Part shown: positions 8,028 to 16,273 of the stretch, one piece after another
Numbering within the stretch: position 1 is the stretch's first letter
Layout of the letters: every line of letters begins with the position of its first letter
Source of the DNA: W11650 sp041844915
GTDB taxonomy: Bacteria > Bacillota > Clostridia > Lachnospirales > Vallitaleaceae
Reading direction: 5' to 3'
Assembly: GCA_041844915.1 (NCBI GenBank)
Contig: JBGZBY010000084.1
Location: forward strand, 1-53,925
DNA length: 53,925 nt
Notes under the pieces: generated by a model
The model's database searches: none
The model's input: the letters and a program-made list of their open reading frames with translations, nothing else
Told to the model about the DNA's origin: nothing
Translations under genes and position numbers: made by a program

Positions 8028-8909
8028 CTATACCTTTTCTCTTATATTTTTGCCTAAAATCCCCGCCGGCTTAAAAATCAAAACGACAATCAGTATCCCG
8101 AACACGAAGGCGTCCGCCCAAGTAGTGGAGATATAGCCTCTGGTAATGGTTTCCACTCCACCGATAACAAATCCGCCCAGCATCGCTCCCGGAATGCTGC
8201 CGATCCCCCCCAAGACCGCCGCCACAAAGGCCTTCAGTCCGGGCATCATGCCCATATAGGGCTGGACCTCATAATAGTTCATGCTATATAAAATACCGCC
8301 GACCGCTCCCAGCGCCGATCCAATGGCAAAGGTCACGGCAATCGTCCGGTCAACATTGATTCCCATCAATTGAGAAGCCTTTGTATCCTCCGATACCGAG
8401 CGCATCGCCTTGCCAGTTTTGGTATAATGCACGATTAACCGCAGCAGCAGCATAAAGGCAATCGCTACGCCGATTGTAATGAAGGTCATATAAGAAATCC
8501 GAACCTCTCCGATATATAGCGCTTTATCCACACTGATAATCTCCGGCATCCTCTTGGTATCCGCTCCGAACAGGTATCGAAAGCCATTTTCCAAGAGCAT
8601 GCTCACGCCCAACGCGGTAATGAGAGCCGAAATTCTCGGCGCGCTGCGCAGAGGCTTATAGGCAACCCTGTCTATCAGCATTCCCAGCAAGGCACAAACC
8701 ACCACCGCTCCCAGAAGCGCAACTCCAAACGGAAGGTGATAAGCCGTCAAGCCAAAAAACGCAAAATAGGCTCCCATCATCAAAATATCTCCATGAGCAA
8801 AATTGATAAGCTGAACAATCCCGTAGACCATCGTATAGCCTAACGCAATCAAAGCATAGATACTGCCCACATGAAGACTATTTATTACTTGTTGGAACAG
8901 CTGAGCCAT
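8028..8909 (-). CDS. livH: Branched-chain amino acid ABC transporter permease LivH
   Basis: This is the 293-residue partner permease of LivM. The N-terminal GSIYALIALGYTMVYGIVQLINFAHGDI is diagnostic in parts (seen as separate short motifs ALIALGYTMVYG and INFAHGD). RAVSED-like coupling loop residues appear as MRSVSEDTKASQLMGI. AAAGGAGG precedes the ATG. It lies 108 bases downstream of the binding protein gene. Confidence 0.92.
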   Translation of the reverse strand: MAQLFQQVINSLHVGSIYALIALGYTMVYGIVQLINFAHGDILMMGAYFAFFGLTAYHLPFGVALLGAVVVCALLGMLIDRVAYKPLRSAPRISALITALGVSMLLENGFRYLFGADTKRMPEIISVDKALYIGEVRISYMTFITIGVAIAFMLLLRLIVHYTKTGKAMRSVSEDTKASQLMGINVDRTIAVTFAIGSALGAVGGILYSMNYYEVQPYMGMMPGLKAFVAAVLGGIGSIPGAMLGGFVIGGVETITRGYISTTWADAFVFGILIVVLIFKPAGILGKNIREKV

Positions 8910-9017
8910 AATATCCTCCTTTTATATCATCGGGAAAGGGCTGCCACATTAAAAGATTTTTCACAAAATATGCCATTGTGCCAAGTATTCTTAATGCAGC
9001 GGCCCTATCGTCAGACC

Positions 9018-10202
9018 TTATTTTCCTTTGATTTTTGTTTCTACTACCGCCTTACCATCTACCACCTTGATTACGGTAATATCCTTATTTTTCGGATTGC
9101 CGTCCTCATCAAACCGGAGAACGCCGGTGATTCCTTCAAACTGCAAGCTATTCAGCGCCTTAACTATCGCATCCGGATCCGTAGAGCCCGCCACCTTGAT
9201 CGCCTCAACAATCACCTGACCGGCATCATAGCCCAGAGCAGCAAAGGAACTCGGCTCCATACCATATTTTTCCTTGTATGCATTTACAAACTTCGTCACT
9301 TTATCATTGGTATCCGCTACCGAAAAGTGAGTCAGATAATAGCAGCCCTCAACTTCCTTCGCATAGTTTGCCAAGACGCCATCCCAGCCATCTCCGCCTA
9401 AGAAATTAGCTTCTACGCCAGCGGTTTTCAGCTGACCAACCAAGGTTCCTACCTTATTGTAGTAATCCGGTACAAACACCAACTCCGGCGCCCCTGCCTT
9501 GATCTTAGCTGCAAGCGCGCTGAAATCCTTATCTTCCTCGTTGTAACCCTCGTTATTGGTGATTTCAAGTCCGGCCGCCTCTACCACCTTCTTAAATTCC
9601 TCTGCCAAGCCAACCGAATAGTCACTGCCGACATTGTAAACGATCGCTACCTTCTTCACACCTAGATTTTCTACGGCAAATTGCCCTGCCAGCATTCCCT
9701 GATAGGGATCAATATAGCAAGCGCGGAATACATTCGGATAATCTGGAGTAATATCCAGATGTGTTCCAGTCGGGGTAATCATCGGAATATTTTCCTCCTG
9801 CGCAACCGGCGCTACCGCCAGCGATGTGGAGGAAATAACCGCCCCCACCAGAGCAACAACCTTATCATTGCTCACCAGCTTATTAAACAAATTGACCGCC
9901 TTCGTCTGATCAGCCTCTGTATCGTAAGCAACCGGAGTAATCTTCCTTCCCTCCAAATAATTTTCAGCATTCAGCTTTTCAAATGCCAGCTTCGTTCCGT
10001 TGCTGGAAGCGACTCCATACTCAGCCACCGGTCCGCTTAGCGGTGCAAGCATTCCAATTTTTACCTCCTCGCCAGCTTGAGCCGTCGTTTCCGTTTGAGC
10101 TTCCGTCTTGTTCTCCGTCGTGGTCGTAGTCGCGCTGCCGGAATTGCCGCAGGCGGTCACCACCATCGCCAAGCCCAGCAATAAGGCTAACATTCTCTTC
10201 AT
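9018..10202 (-). CDS. livK: Branched-chain amino acid ABC transporter substrate-binding lipoprotein LivK
   Basis: This is the extracellular receptor of the importer. Residues 1-18 form a lipoprotein signal ending VVTACG, so Cys is lipidated. A Thr/Glu/Ala-rich linker follows, then a type I periplasmic binding fold starting EVKIGMLAPLSGPVAEYG. The ATG at 10202 is chosen because AAAGGGG lies just upstream; an extra 16 upstream codons would precede the signal peptide and are unlikely. The mature part of ~375 residues matches the Leu/Ile/Val-binding family. It is the first gene of the operon, behind a strong promoter, with a longer gap to livH consistent with higher expression of the receptor. 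The actual ligand is not determined by sequence. Confidence 0.92.
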   Translation of the reverse strand: MKRMLALLLGLAMVVTACGNSGSATTTTTENKTEAQTETTAQAGEEVKIGMLAPLSGPVAEYGVASSNGTKLAFEKLNAENYLEGRKITPVAYDTEADQTKAVNLFNKLVSNDKVVALVGAVISSTSLAVAPVAQEENIPMITPTGTHLDITPDYPNVFRACYIDPYQGMLAGQFAVENLGVKKVAIVYNVGSDYSVGLAEEFKKVVEAAGLEITNNEGYNEEDKDFSALAAKIKAGAPELVFVPDYYNKVGTLVGQLKTAGVEANFLGGDGWDGVLANYAKEVEGCYYLTHFSVADTNDKVTKFVNAYKEKYGMEPSSFAALGYDAGQVIVEAIKVAGSTDPDAIVKALNSLQFEGITGVLRFDEDGNPKNKDITVIKVVDGKAVVETKIKGK

Positions 10203-10314
10203 AAAAATTTCCCCTTTCTTTTTTTGCAACTCATTTTCATTTTCCTTCACTTTTGAGATCTTTTACAAACCTTTATTTTTTTGGTTTTTATGGCATCTCT
10301 AAAATATAAATGCA

Positions 10315-10343
10315 ATTATACATCAACAATCCTGCAAAATCAA
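10315..10343 (-). promoter_or_regulatory. Sigma-A-type promoter of livKHMGF
   Basis: On the minus strand TTGATT (10338-10343) and a perfect TATAAT (10315-10320) are 17 bases apart. The leader to livK is about 105 bases. I looked for a T-box or CodY-like palindrome here and saw neither clearly. Confidence 0.75.
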
Positions 10344-10380
10344 GTGCTTTTTAAAATATTTAAAATATTTTTTCTCGTCC

Positions 10381-10408
10381 AAAAAACCTTTTATTTTAAA
10401 GGTTTTTT
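10381..10408 (-). terminator. Terminator of mtaB
   Basis: AAAAAACCTTT (10381-10391) and AAAGGTTTTTT (10398-10408) are perfect complements around a 6-base loop. The A and T runs let it work in both directions; mtaB ends 84 bases before it on the minus strand. Confidence 0.8.
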
Positions 10409-10491
10409 CTTTTCTCTTTCTTATCTCACTCAAAAACCCCTGCCCTGACCGACCTCATTTTGATGAAGGATTTTATAAAAATGTTTCAAGA

Positions 10492-11868
10492 TCATTCCGC
10501 CAACTCCGCCTTCATTCCATCGGCAAAAAGGCGTCGGAATAAGACTATTCTTTCTCCGGACAAGTCTTTTTCAACTGGCAAATAGACTTTGATATATTCA
10601 CGGCTATGCCCCGTTAAAAGCGTTTCTCCATCCATCTCCACTATTTCTTCCGGTAAAATTTTTGCCTGCTTTCCAATAAAATCCTGCAAATAGCTTTTTT
10701 GCGCCCTCTCTCCTAAAGCGATCATTTCCGCGCTCCTTTTGTTTTTTATTTCCTCCGCCACCTGATTCTCCATCTCCGCCGCCTTTGTTCCGTCCCGTCT
10801 GGAATATTTAAAGACATGAAGGGCGGCAAAGCCGATCGCTTCCACAAATCTCCGGCTTTCCTCAAATTCAGCGTCGCTTTCACCCGGAAAGCCGACAATA
10901 ATATCCGTTGTTATCGCCGGTGCTTCATACACCTGGCGCAGCCGCCGAACCCCCTCTGCAAAATCCGCCGTCCGATACCGTCGGTTCATTCTTTCCAGCA
11001 CGCCGTCTGAGCCGCTTTGCAGAGATAAATGAAAATGCGGGCAAATATGCTTCAATCCGGCAATTCTTTCGGCAAATTCCAGTGTAATCAGCCTTGGCTC
11101 CAGCGAGCCTAGACGGATTCGCCGCACTCCTTCTATTTTATCTATCTCCTCCAAAAGCTCAATCAACCCGAAACTCTCCGAAAAATCAAGCCCATATGAG
11201 CTTAGATGGATTCCGGTTATGACAAATTCCTGATAGCCCTCTCCGACCAAAGCTCTGATTTCCTCTAAGACCGCTTCCGGCCTGCGACTGCGAACTCCGC
11301 CACGAGCAAAAGGAATGATGCAGTAGGTGCAAAACTGATTGCAGCCATCCTGTACCTTAACCGTCGCTCTGGCTTTCTCATGACGCCCTGTGAGCTTAAG
11401 CTCCTCATATTCCGGCCTACGATAGCTATCTTCAACAACATCGACAATTTCCCTGCTCTGATAGAATTCATCCAGCAGTCGCAGAATTTCTTTTTTCCGA
11501 TGATTACCGATTAAAATATCAATACCCATGCTCTCCTTAAGCTTCTCATGCTCCCTCTGCACATAGCAGCCGACAGCAATAACCACGCAGTGCGGATTTT
11601 TTTTCTTCCCCCGCGTCAGCATTTGTCTGGACTTTTTTGCCGCAATATTGGTCACCGTGCAGGTATTGACCACATAGACATCGGCCGCCTCCTGCTCGGA
11701 ACATTCCCGATAGCCGTCTGCCAGAAAAATTTCCCGAATCGCTTCGCTTTCATATTGATTGACTTTGCAGCCCAGCGTTATGATGGATACTGTTTTTTGC
11801 TTCCTCTCTTCCTTCGCCGCAATCTTCCTTTTTGCCTGCTCTATATTAAAAACTTCCTTTTTTTCCAT
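10492..11868 (-). CDS. mtaB: tRNA (N6-threonylcarbamoyladenosine(37)-C2)-methylthiotransferase MtaB
   Basis: This radical-SAM enzyme adds a methylthio group to t6A37 of tRNAs that read ANN codons. The N-terminal UPF0004 domain starts SIITLGCKVNQYESEAI with its cluster Cys, plus VNTCTVT and AVGCYVQ. The radical-SAM cluster is CNQFCTYCIIPFARGGVRSR in part (CxxxCxxC), followed by ITGIHLSSYG and LSLQSGSDGVL. A C-terminal TRAM-like domain is present. The ATG at 11868 has GGAG 8 bases upstream and gives 458 residues, near the family norm. The frame stays open to an ATG at 11961, which would add 31 residues containing two CxxC pairs; see findings. It is monocistronic, with promoter 12032-12060 and terminator 10381-10408. 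Confidence 0.93.
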   Translation of the reverse strand: MEKKEVFNIEQAKRKIAAKEERKQKTVSIITLGCKVNQYESEAIREIFLADGYRECSEQEAADVYVVNTCTVTNIAAKKSRQMLTRGKKKNPHCVVIAVGCYVQREHEKLKESMGIDILIGNHRKKEILRLLDEFYQSREIVDVVEDSYRRPEYEELKLTGRHEKARATVKVQDGCNQFCTYCIIPFARGGVRSRRPEAVLEEIRALVGEGYQEFVITGIHLSSYGLDFSESFGLIELLEEIDKIEGVRRIRLGSLEPRLITLEFAERIAGLKHICPHFHLSLQSGSDGVLERMNRRYRTADFAEGVRRLRQVYEAPAITTDIIVGFPGESDAEFEESRRFVEAIGFAALHVFKYSRRDGTKAAEMENQVAEEIKNKRSAEMIALGERAQKSYLQDFIGKQAKILPEEIVEMDGETLLTGHSREYIKVYLPVEKDLSGERIVLFRRLFADGMKAELAE

Positions 11869-12031
11869 GCTCTGCTCCTTTTGTTTAATGTAATGATTAT
11901 AGCGGCATTCTCCACATTCGGCAAGCAATTTTTTATCTAGGGGGCAAATGCCACAGTCCATATCAAAAGCTACACATTCTCTATGAGCAAACCGAGCCGT
12001 AATTAAGAGCCGTAAAATAAAGTGCTAGGGG

Positions 12032-12060
12032 ATTCTAAGATAAAATCAGAGCACTGACAA
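12032..12060 (-). promoter_or_regulatory. Sigma-A-type promoter of mtaB
   Basis: On the minus strand TTGTCA (12055-12060) and TAGAAT (12032-12037) are 17 bases apart. The transcript would begin near 12025, so both candidate mtaB starts (11961 and 11868) lie on it. Confidence 0.65.
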
Positions 12061-12119
12061 GGAAAGAAAGCGAAAGCTTCCTCCTTCACCGCCGCCTTGA
12101 TTTGTAATGATTTTTTAAC

Positions 12120-12147
12120 TTGACTATCCGGCGGGCTGTGATATAGT
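12120..12147 (+). promoter_or_regulatory. Sigma-A-type promoter of the HPr-like gene
   Basis: TTGACT (12120-12125) and TATAGT (12142-12147) are separated by 16 bases. It diverges from the mtaB promoter, leaving about 60 bases between the two -35 boxes. Confidence 0.6.
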
Positions 12148-12247
12148 AAAAATGAAGTGATTATGCCATAGCTTTAAGCATGCGGGCATGTCGCAAGCTA
12201 CGAAGGATATTTCGGTATCCGTTTATCATGTTAAAAGGAGGAAAGCA

Positions 12248-12484
12248 ATGAATACTGTTTTTGTATCTCTGAACTCCATTGATAAGGTAAAATCTTTTGT
12301 AAACATCGTTGCCAAGTACAATGCAGACTTCGATCTGGTTTCCGGCAGATATGTAATCGACGCCAAGTCGATCATGGGTATCTTCAGTCTGGATCTATCG
12401 AAGCCAATCACATTAAAAATACATGACACGGATGAGATTGCTGAAATTTTAGAAGATTTAAAGCCTTTTTTAGTGGAAGCGTAA
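12248..12484 (+). CDS. HPr-like protein without the phosphorylatable histidine
   Basis: This 78-residue protein has the HPr fold by motif: NIVAKYNADFDL aligns with HPr VQTASKYDADVNL, and AKSIMGIFSLDL carries the regulatory Ser46 region. The position that should be His15 is Ser (NSIDK), and Arg17 is Asp, so it cannot accept phosphate from Enzyme I. Ser46 is kept, so HPr kinase could still modify it. AGGAGG lies 6 bases before the ATG at 12248; the open frame upstream to 12188 is not needed. It is followed at once by a strong terminator and so is probably transcribed alone. A Crh-like regulatory role is possible but unproven. Confidence 0.85.
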   Translation: MNTVFVSLNSIDKVKSFVNIVAKYNADFDLVSGRYVIDAKSIMGIFSLDLSKPITLKIHDTDEIAEILEDLKPFLVEA

Positions 12485-12491
12485 GAAGACG

Positions 12492-12530
12492 AAACTGCTG
12501 CTTGGGTAAGCCCTGATGCAGCAGTTTTTT
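12492..12530 (+). terminator. Terminator of the HPr-like gene
   Basis: AAACTGCTGC (12492-12501) pairs perfectly with GCAGCAGTTT (12518-12527), with a GGG/CCC inner pairing, and runs into six T residues. It lies 8 bases after the stop codon and before the next gene. Confidence 0.85.
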
Positions 12531-12557
12531 CACATCATCAATAAAGAGAGGTCGCTT

Positions 12558-13835
12558 ATGAGCAAATATTTAATCCTAATTTCCATTGACGCCCTAAACG
12601 CTAAAGATCATGCCGTTTTTAAGCATCTGCCCGTCTTTCAGGACTTTATCGAAAACGGCGCCTATTTCCCTAAGGTCGCGCCAATTTATCCCAGCCTGAC
12701 CTATCCCTGTCATACCAGTATCATCACCGGCACTGCTCCCGCTGTTCACGGAATCTACAACAACGAGATTCCCGATCCGGCCAAGTCGCCAACTCAGGAC
12801 TGGTTCTGGTATGAGAAAGACATTCAGGCTCCAACCCTTTTTGATGCTGCCTATTCCGCCGGTCTGACCTCGGCAGCGGTGCTCTATCCCGTTATGGCAG
12901 GCAGCAAGGTCATCACCTATAACTTTCCGGAAATTTTTTCCCATACCGGCGAAAGCCAAGTTTCCCTTTTTTGGAAAACCGGCACTCGCTCTCTGCTTTT
13001 TGATGCACTTCGCCACGCCCCGAAGGCCAAGGGCAAGGAACAACCTTATCTGGATAATTTTTCGGCGGCGCTGTTTAAAGATATCCTGCGCAAAAAAAAG
13101 CCAAATCTGGCCGCTCTGCATCTGACGGAGCTGGACTCCGCTCGCCATCATCACGGCGTGTTTTCCGGCGAAGCCAAAGCTGCTCTGCTCTCTGCCGCCA
13201 GCCGCGTTGAGGAAATCATCTGGCTGACCAAGGAAATGGGCATCTATGAAGACAGCACCTTTGCCATTTTCGGCGATCATGGCTTTCAAGATTATCAAAC
13301 TGCTATTTCTTTCAATCGCCTGCTGAAGGATCTGGGGCTTCTGCAAACGGATGAACAGAACCAAATTACCAAATGGAAGGTCTACAGCGCGGCAGCAGAC
13401 GGCTCGCTCCATTTATATCTCAACGCTCCAGAGGATATGAAACTGCAAAGCCAAGTCGAGCTTATGCTCGATGCTCTGCTTGCCCTTCCAGAAAAACCTT
13501 TTAAAGCTTGCTACACGCGTGCCGAGGCAAAGCTTCGTTTTCAGCTGAACGGCCCGTTTTCCTATGTTCTGGAAGCAAGCGACGGCTATTCCTTCGTTCA
13601 GGAGATTTTAGAGCAATACCTCATGCCAGTTTCCCAAATCCCGCATTCCTATGTTGCTACTCATGGATTTCTGCCCAGCCAGCCAAACCTTAAAACCACT
13701 CTGCTGATAAAGGGTCCGGAAATTAAGCCCTATATTCATCTGGACGAGATTACTCTACTGGACGAGGCGCCCATTTTTGCCAAAATTTTAGGGCTACCAT
13801 GGCAAAAAGAAACGACATTCCCTATTTTTAAATAA
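12558..13835 (+). CDS. Alkaline phosphatase superfamily nucleotide pyrophosphatase/phosphodiesterase
   Basis: This 425-residue protein belongs to the type I phosphodiesterase / nucleotide pyrophosphatase family (PF01663). Metal and nucleophile motifs are ISIDAL near the start, PSLTYPCHTSIITGTAPAVHGI with the nucleophilic Thr, ELDSARHHHG, FGDHGF and ATHGFLP. No signal peptide or membrane segment is visible, so it is probably cytoplasmic, unlike many relatives. AGAGAGG precedes the ATG at 12558; the open frame upstream overlaps the terminator of the HPr-like gene and is rejected. The two genes share direction, but the terminator between them argues against a tight operon. Substrate is unknown. 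Confidence 0.88.
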   Translation: MSKYLILISIDALNAKDHAVFKHLPVFQDFIENGAYFPKVAPIYPSLTYPCHTSIITGTAPAVHGIYNNEIPDPAKSPTQDWFWYEKDIQAPTLFDAAYSAGLTSAAVLYPVMAGSKVITYNFPEIFSHTGESQVSLFWKTGTRSLLFDALRHAPKAKGKEQPYLDNFSAALFKDILRKKKPNLAALHLTELDSARHHHGVFSGEAKAALLSAASRVEEIIWLTKEMGIYEDSTFAIFGDHGFQDYQTAISFNRLLKDLGLLQTDEQNQITKWKVYSAAADGSLHLYLNAPEDMKLQSQVELMLDALLALPEKPFKACYTRAEAKLRFQLNGPFSYVLEASDGYSFVQEILEQYLMPVSQIPHSYVATHGFLPSQPNLKTTLLIKGPEIKPYIHLDEITLLDEAPIFAKILGLPWQKETTFPIFK

Positions 13836-13841
13836 TCCACG

Positions 13842-13894
13842 AAAGCTGCTTGCCGCGGCTATATCCTTTCGTTAAGTCCTCCGCAAGCTTTAAA
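13842..13894. repeat. 53-bp direct repeat, copy 1
   Basis: This segment matches 13946-13998 at about 48 of 53 positions, at an offset of 104 bp. Both contain GCTTGCCGCGG, TTCGTTAAG and CCTCCGCAAGCTTTAAA. It starts 7 bases after the phosphodiesterase stop. Confidence 0.8.
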
Positions 13895-13945
13895 CTCATT
13901 AAGATACTGGCTAGGGCAAGGCTGCGACAGAAGCCTTCTTTAGGA

Positions 13946-13998
13946 AAAGCCGCTTGCCGCGGCCACATCCCTTCGTTAAGCCCTCCGCAAGCTTTAAA
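13946..13998. repeat. 53-bp direct repeat, copy 2
   Basis: This is the second copy of the repeat at 13842-13894, differing mainly by C/T transitions. The 51 bases between the copies are not obviously related. Confidence 0.8.
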
Positions 13999-14074
13999 AA
14001 TCCGGCTTGGCTTAGGCTTGATTGCTGTTGCAAAATAGCCCCTAAAAAAATGAAAAACTAAATTTAAAAACAAG

Positions 14075-14114
14075 AAAAGCACATGGTAAAGAGAATTCCA
14101 AACCATGTGCTTTT
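14075..14114. terminator. Hairpin with perfect 13-bp arms
   Basis: AAAAGCACATGGT (14075-14087) and ACCATGTGCTTTT (14102-14114) are perfect complements around 14 bases. A T run closes the stem on both strands. It could end the plus-strand phosphodiesterase transcript or a minus-strand transcript from the ABC genes. Confidence 0.65.
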
Positions 14115-14130
14115 ATGACACACTTTATTT

Positions 14131-14292
14131 ATGCGAAAAAATATATCTGAGAATAATTTTACTGTAAAATCGCAGGCATTGCAATTAAAATTAAATTTAA
14201 ACACAGAAGTGTATATAAAAGATAACAGAAAGGTTCTGCTGGTACAAAATATCATAGAAAGGATGACACTAAAAGAAGCTTTGAAACTGTAG
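14131..14292 (+). CDS. Possible small protein or gene remnant of unknown function
   Basis: An ATG-started ORF of 53 codons reads as a plausible protein with charged and amphipathic stretches (TEVYIKDNRK, LLVQNIIERM). I do not recognise the family. There is no ribosome binding site before the ATG, and the segment is clearly more AT-rich than its neighbours. It may be the tail of a decayed gene rather than an active one. It lies between a strong hairpin and the end of the ABC permease gene. Confidence 0.25.
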   Translation: MRKNISENNFTVKSQALQLKLNLNTEVYIKDNRKVLLVQNIIERMTLKEALKL

Positions 14293-14307
14293 CTTTTTAT
14301 GACAGGA

Positions 14308-14346
14308 GATTTGAGGGCACGATGGCTTCCGCTCCTTCGTCAAATC
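14308..14346 (-). terminator. Possible terminator of the YtrA-type ABC operon
   Basis: GATTTGA (14308-14314) and TCAAATC (14340-14346) can pair, with extra imperfect pairs inside. It is 52 bases after the permease stop. No good T run follows, so support is weak. Confidence 0.3.
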
Positions 14347-14398
14347 CCCGCCTTTCTTTATCAATCTCTCTCCGGCGCTTAATCTCCGCTAAAGAATC

Positions 14399-15175
14399 CT
14401 ATTCCAGATTCAGCTTGTGCTTGCAGAGATAGTTGACCAAAAGCCATTCTATTATCAGCACTATGATCGTAAAAACCAAGCCTATTCCCGTCATTGTTTC
14501 CAGCATCGGCTTCGGCGTATTTATCAGCATATCGAATTCATTTACCGCAAGGAGAGTCACCATCACACAGGTTGATAAAAACTGCTTTACTGTATAGACC
14601 CCGATATAGGCAATAATAGAAAAAATCACCTTATTGCGATTGGCCAGCTGTCCAAAGCTCATTGCCAGATAAAAATCCAGGATGGACACAAAAAGCCCAA
14701 AAAACATAGTGGCAAGTGTCGGTATCAGCAGTGGAATGATATAGTCATTATTTAAAAGGGCCTGAACCAGCTGAATGATCCTATACCAGATTTCTTCGTT
14801 TTTGATATAGCTCAACACCGTCAAAGCGCTTACCAAAAGCGGTATAAACATAAAAAGCGCGCCCACAACCAGCTTGGAGAAAATAATTTGCCACACCTTG
14901 ACCGGCAGAGTAAAGGTCAGATAGCCTTCCCCCGTAAACATATTTTGATAAAAACGTAGCACAACCACGACAAAGGTTACCAGATAAAAGGAAACCAGCG
15001 CCATAATCAGCAGCGGCACCGCCATCGTCGCCATCACCGAAATCAATAGGATTTCGCTGTTTAGAAATTCAGTCAAAATTCTCTGCGATATGACCATCAG
15101 CAAAAGTCCAGCCCAAATCAGCAAAAGATATCTGCCCAAATATTTTATTTCATGCTTGACAAGCTTTAATACCAT
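14399..15175 (-). CDS. ABC-2 type transporter permease
   Basis: A 258-residue membrane protein with about six hydrophobic segments (for example LLLIWAGLLLMVISQ, MALVSFYLVTFVVVVL, IGLVFTIIVLIIEWLLV). The loop FTGEGYLTFTLPV is characteristic of permeases paired with YtrA-type regulators in Clostridia. Its start overlaps the ATPase stop by 10 bases, and AAGGAGG is embedded in the upstream gene. It is the membrane part of the exporter encoded by the three-gene operon. Its cargo cannot be read; related operons respond to cell-wall antibiotics. Confidence 0.82.
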   Translation of the reverse strand: MVLKLVKHEIKYLGRYLLLIWAGLLLMVISQRILTEFLNSEILLISVMATMAVPLLIMALVSFYLVTFVVVVLRFYQNMFTGEGYLTFTLPVKVWQIIFSKLVVGALFMFIPLLVSALTVLSYIKNEEIWYRIIQLVQALLNNDYIIPLLIPTLATMFFGLFVSILDFYLAMSFGQLANRNKVIFSIIAYIGVYTVKQFLSTCVMVTLLAVNEFDMLINTPKPMLETMTGIGLVFTIIVLIIEWLLVNYLCKHKLNLE

Positions 15176-15861
15176 CTCATTACCTCCTTGAACATCTCAT
15201 CGACCGACTTTCTTTCTCTCTCTCTGATATTTTCCACCGAATCATACAAAAAGATCCTTCCATTCTTAATCATAATAACATCGTCCAGTATATTCTCCAC
15301 CTCATAGATCAGGTGAGTGGATATGATAACGGTTGCATTGCGATTGTACTGAGAGATGATGGTTTGCAGGATATAGTCCCGCGCTACCGGATCGACCCCG
15401 CCAATCGGCTCATCCAAACAGTATACCTCGGCTTCACGGCTCATCACCAGCGCCAGCTGCACCTTTTCCTGCGTACCCTTGGACAGAGTTTTTAATTTCT
15501 TCTGAATCGGAATATTTAAGCTTTTCAACAAATTATCCGCCTTCGGCACATTAAAATCCGAATAAAAATCGGTAAACAGGTCTACCAGCTGCTCTACTGT
15601 CATTTGAGAGTTTAAATAGGATTTATCGGGCAGATAAGAAATCTTGGATTTCGAGTACGCCCCCGGTTTTTGTCCATCTAGTAAAATTTGTCCCTCACTT
15701 GGCTGAATCAAACCATTCAGCAGCTTGATCAGCGTAGTTTTTCCCGAGCCGTTCGGCCCCAGAAGACCAATAATCCGTCCCTGTCCCAGAGTCAAATTGA
15801 CCTGCTGCAAGGCTGGAAAGCTTCCATATTTTTTACCCAGCTGAATCATCTCTATCTTCAT
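15166..15861 (-). CDS. ABC transporter ATP-binding protein, YtrB-like
   Basis: This 231-residue ATPase has Walker A GPNGSGKTT (~34-42), the signature LSKGTQEKVQLALVMS, Walker B VYCLDEPIGGVDP and the His switch IISTHLIYE. The LSKGT signature is usual for the YtrB/BcrA branch. Its ATG overlaps the regulator stop by 4 bases (ATGA), which implies translational coupling, and GGAGGG lies upstream. It partners the permease encoded next. Confidence 0.9.
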   Translation of the reverse strand: MKIEMIQLGKKYGSFPALQQVNLTLGQGRIIGLLGPNGSGKTTLIKLLNGLIQPSEGQILLDGQKPGAYSKSKISYLPDKSYLNSQMTVEQLVDLFTDFYSDFNVPKADNLLKSLNIPIQKKLKTLSKGTQEKVQLALVMSREAEVYCLDEPIGGVDPVARDYILQTIISQYNRNATVIISTHLIYEVENILDDVIMIKNGRIFLYDSVENIRERERKSVDEMFKEVMRWY

Positions 15862-16247
15862 ATGTCCCTCCTCATCAAATCCTCTTTTCCTTCACTCATC
15901 AATTCCTTTAAAATTTCAATGATTTCGGCCTCGCTCAATCCCAAAGACCGCATATCTACTAAAAAGCCCTCTCCTAATTGGAGAGCCAGAGTCCTGCCCT
16001 TCGCCTTAATCCTTTCCCTGTCCCCGGTTACATATCTTCCCACTGTTCGATCAGTATAAAGCATTCCTTCCTGCTCCAGCTGAGAAAACGCCTTCTGCAT
16101 CGTATTCGGATTAACTCTGGCCGCCTCCGCCAACTCCCGAACCGTCGGCATCTTTTCTCCCGGCTGATACTTTCCGGCTATAATTTCACGCGTAATCCTC
16201 TCTACCAGCTGAATGTAGATCGGACGATTGGAATCCATCTGCCACAC
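15858..16247 (-). CDS. GntR family transcriptional regulator, YtrA subfamily
   Basis: A 129-residue regulator with an N-terminal winged helix-turn-helix (PIYIQLVERITREI, then GEKMPTVRELAEAARVNPNTMQKAF) and a short C-terminal helical part, the hallmark of the YtrA subfamily. No effector-binding domain of the larger GntR classes is present. A GTG start at 16247 is used; GGAGG lies 7 bases upstream. It is the first gene of the operon and most likely represses it from the palindrome at 16274-16303. Confidence 0.9.
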   Translation of the reverse strand: MWQMDSNRPIYIQLVERITREIIAGKYQPGEKMPTVRELAEAARVNPNTMQKAFSQLEQEGMLYTDRTVGRYVTGDRERIKAKGRTLALQLGEGFLVDMRSLGLSEAEIIEILKELMSEGKEDLMRRDI

Positions 16248-16273
16248 TGTAAATCCTCCTTCCTTTTCGTTGT

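Noticed and set aside
10203..10380. T-box or amino-acid riboswitch before livK
   Set aside because: No T-box sequence or specifier-like hairpin is visible; the leader is about 105 bases of AT-rich sequence.
12594..13412. A 272-codon minus-strand ORF
   Set aside because: It is the antisense shadow of the phosphodiesterase gene, whose motifs are clear.
13828..14106. A 92-codon minus-strand ORF
   Set aside because: It spans the 53-bp direct repeats and a hairpin arm and has no binding site.
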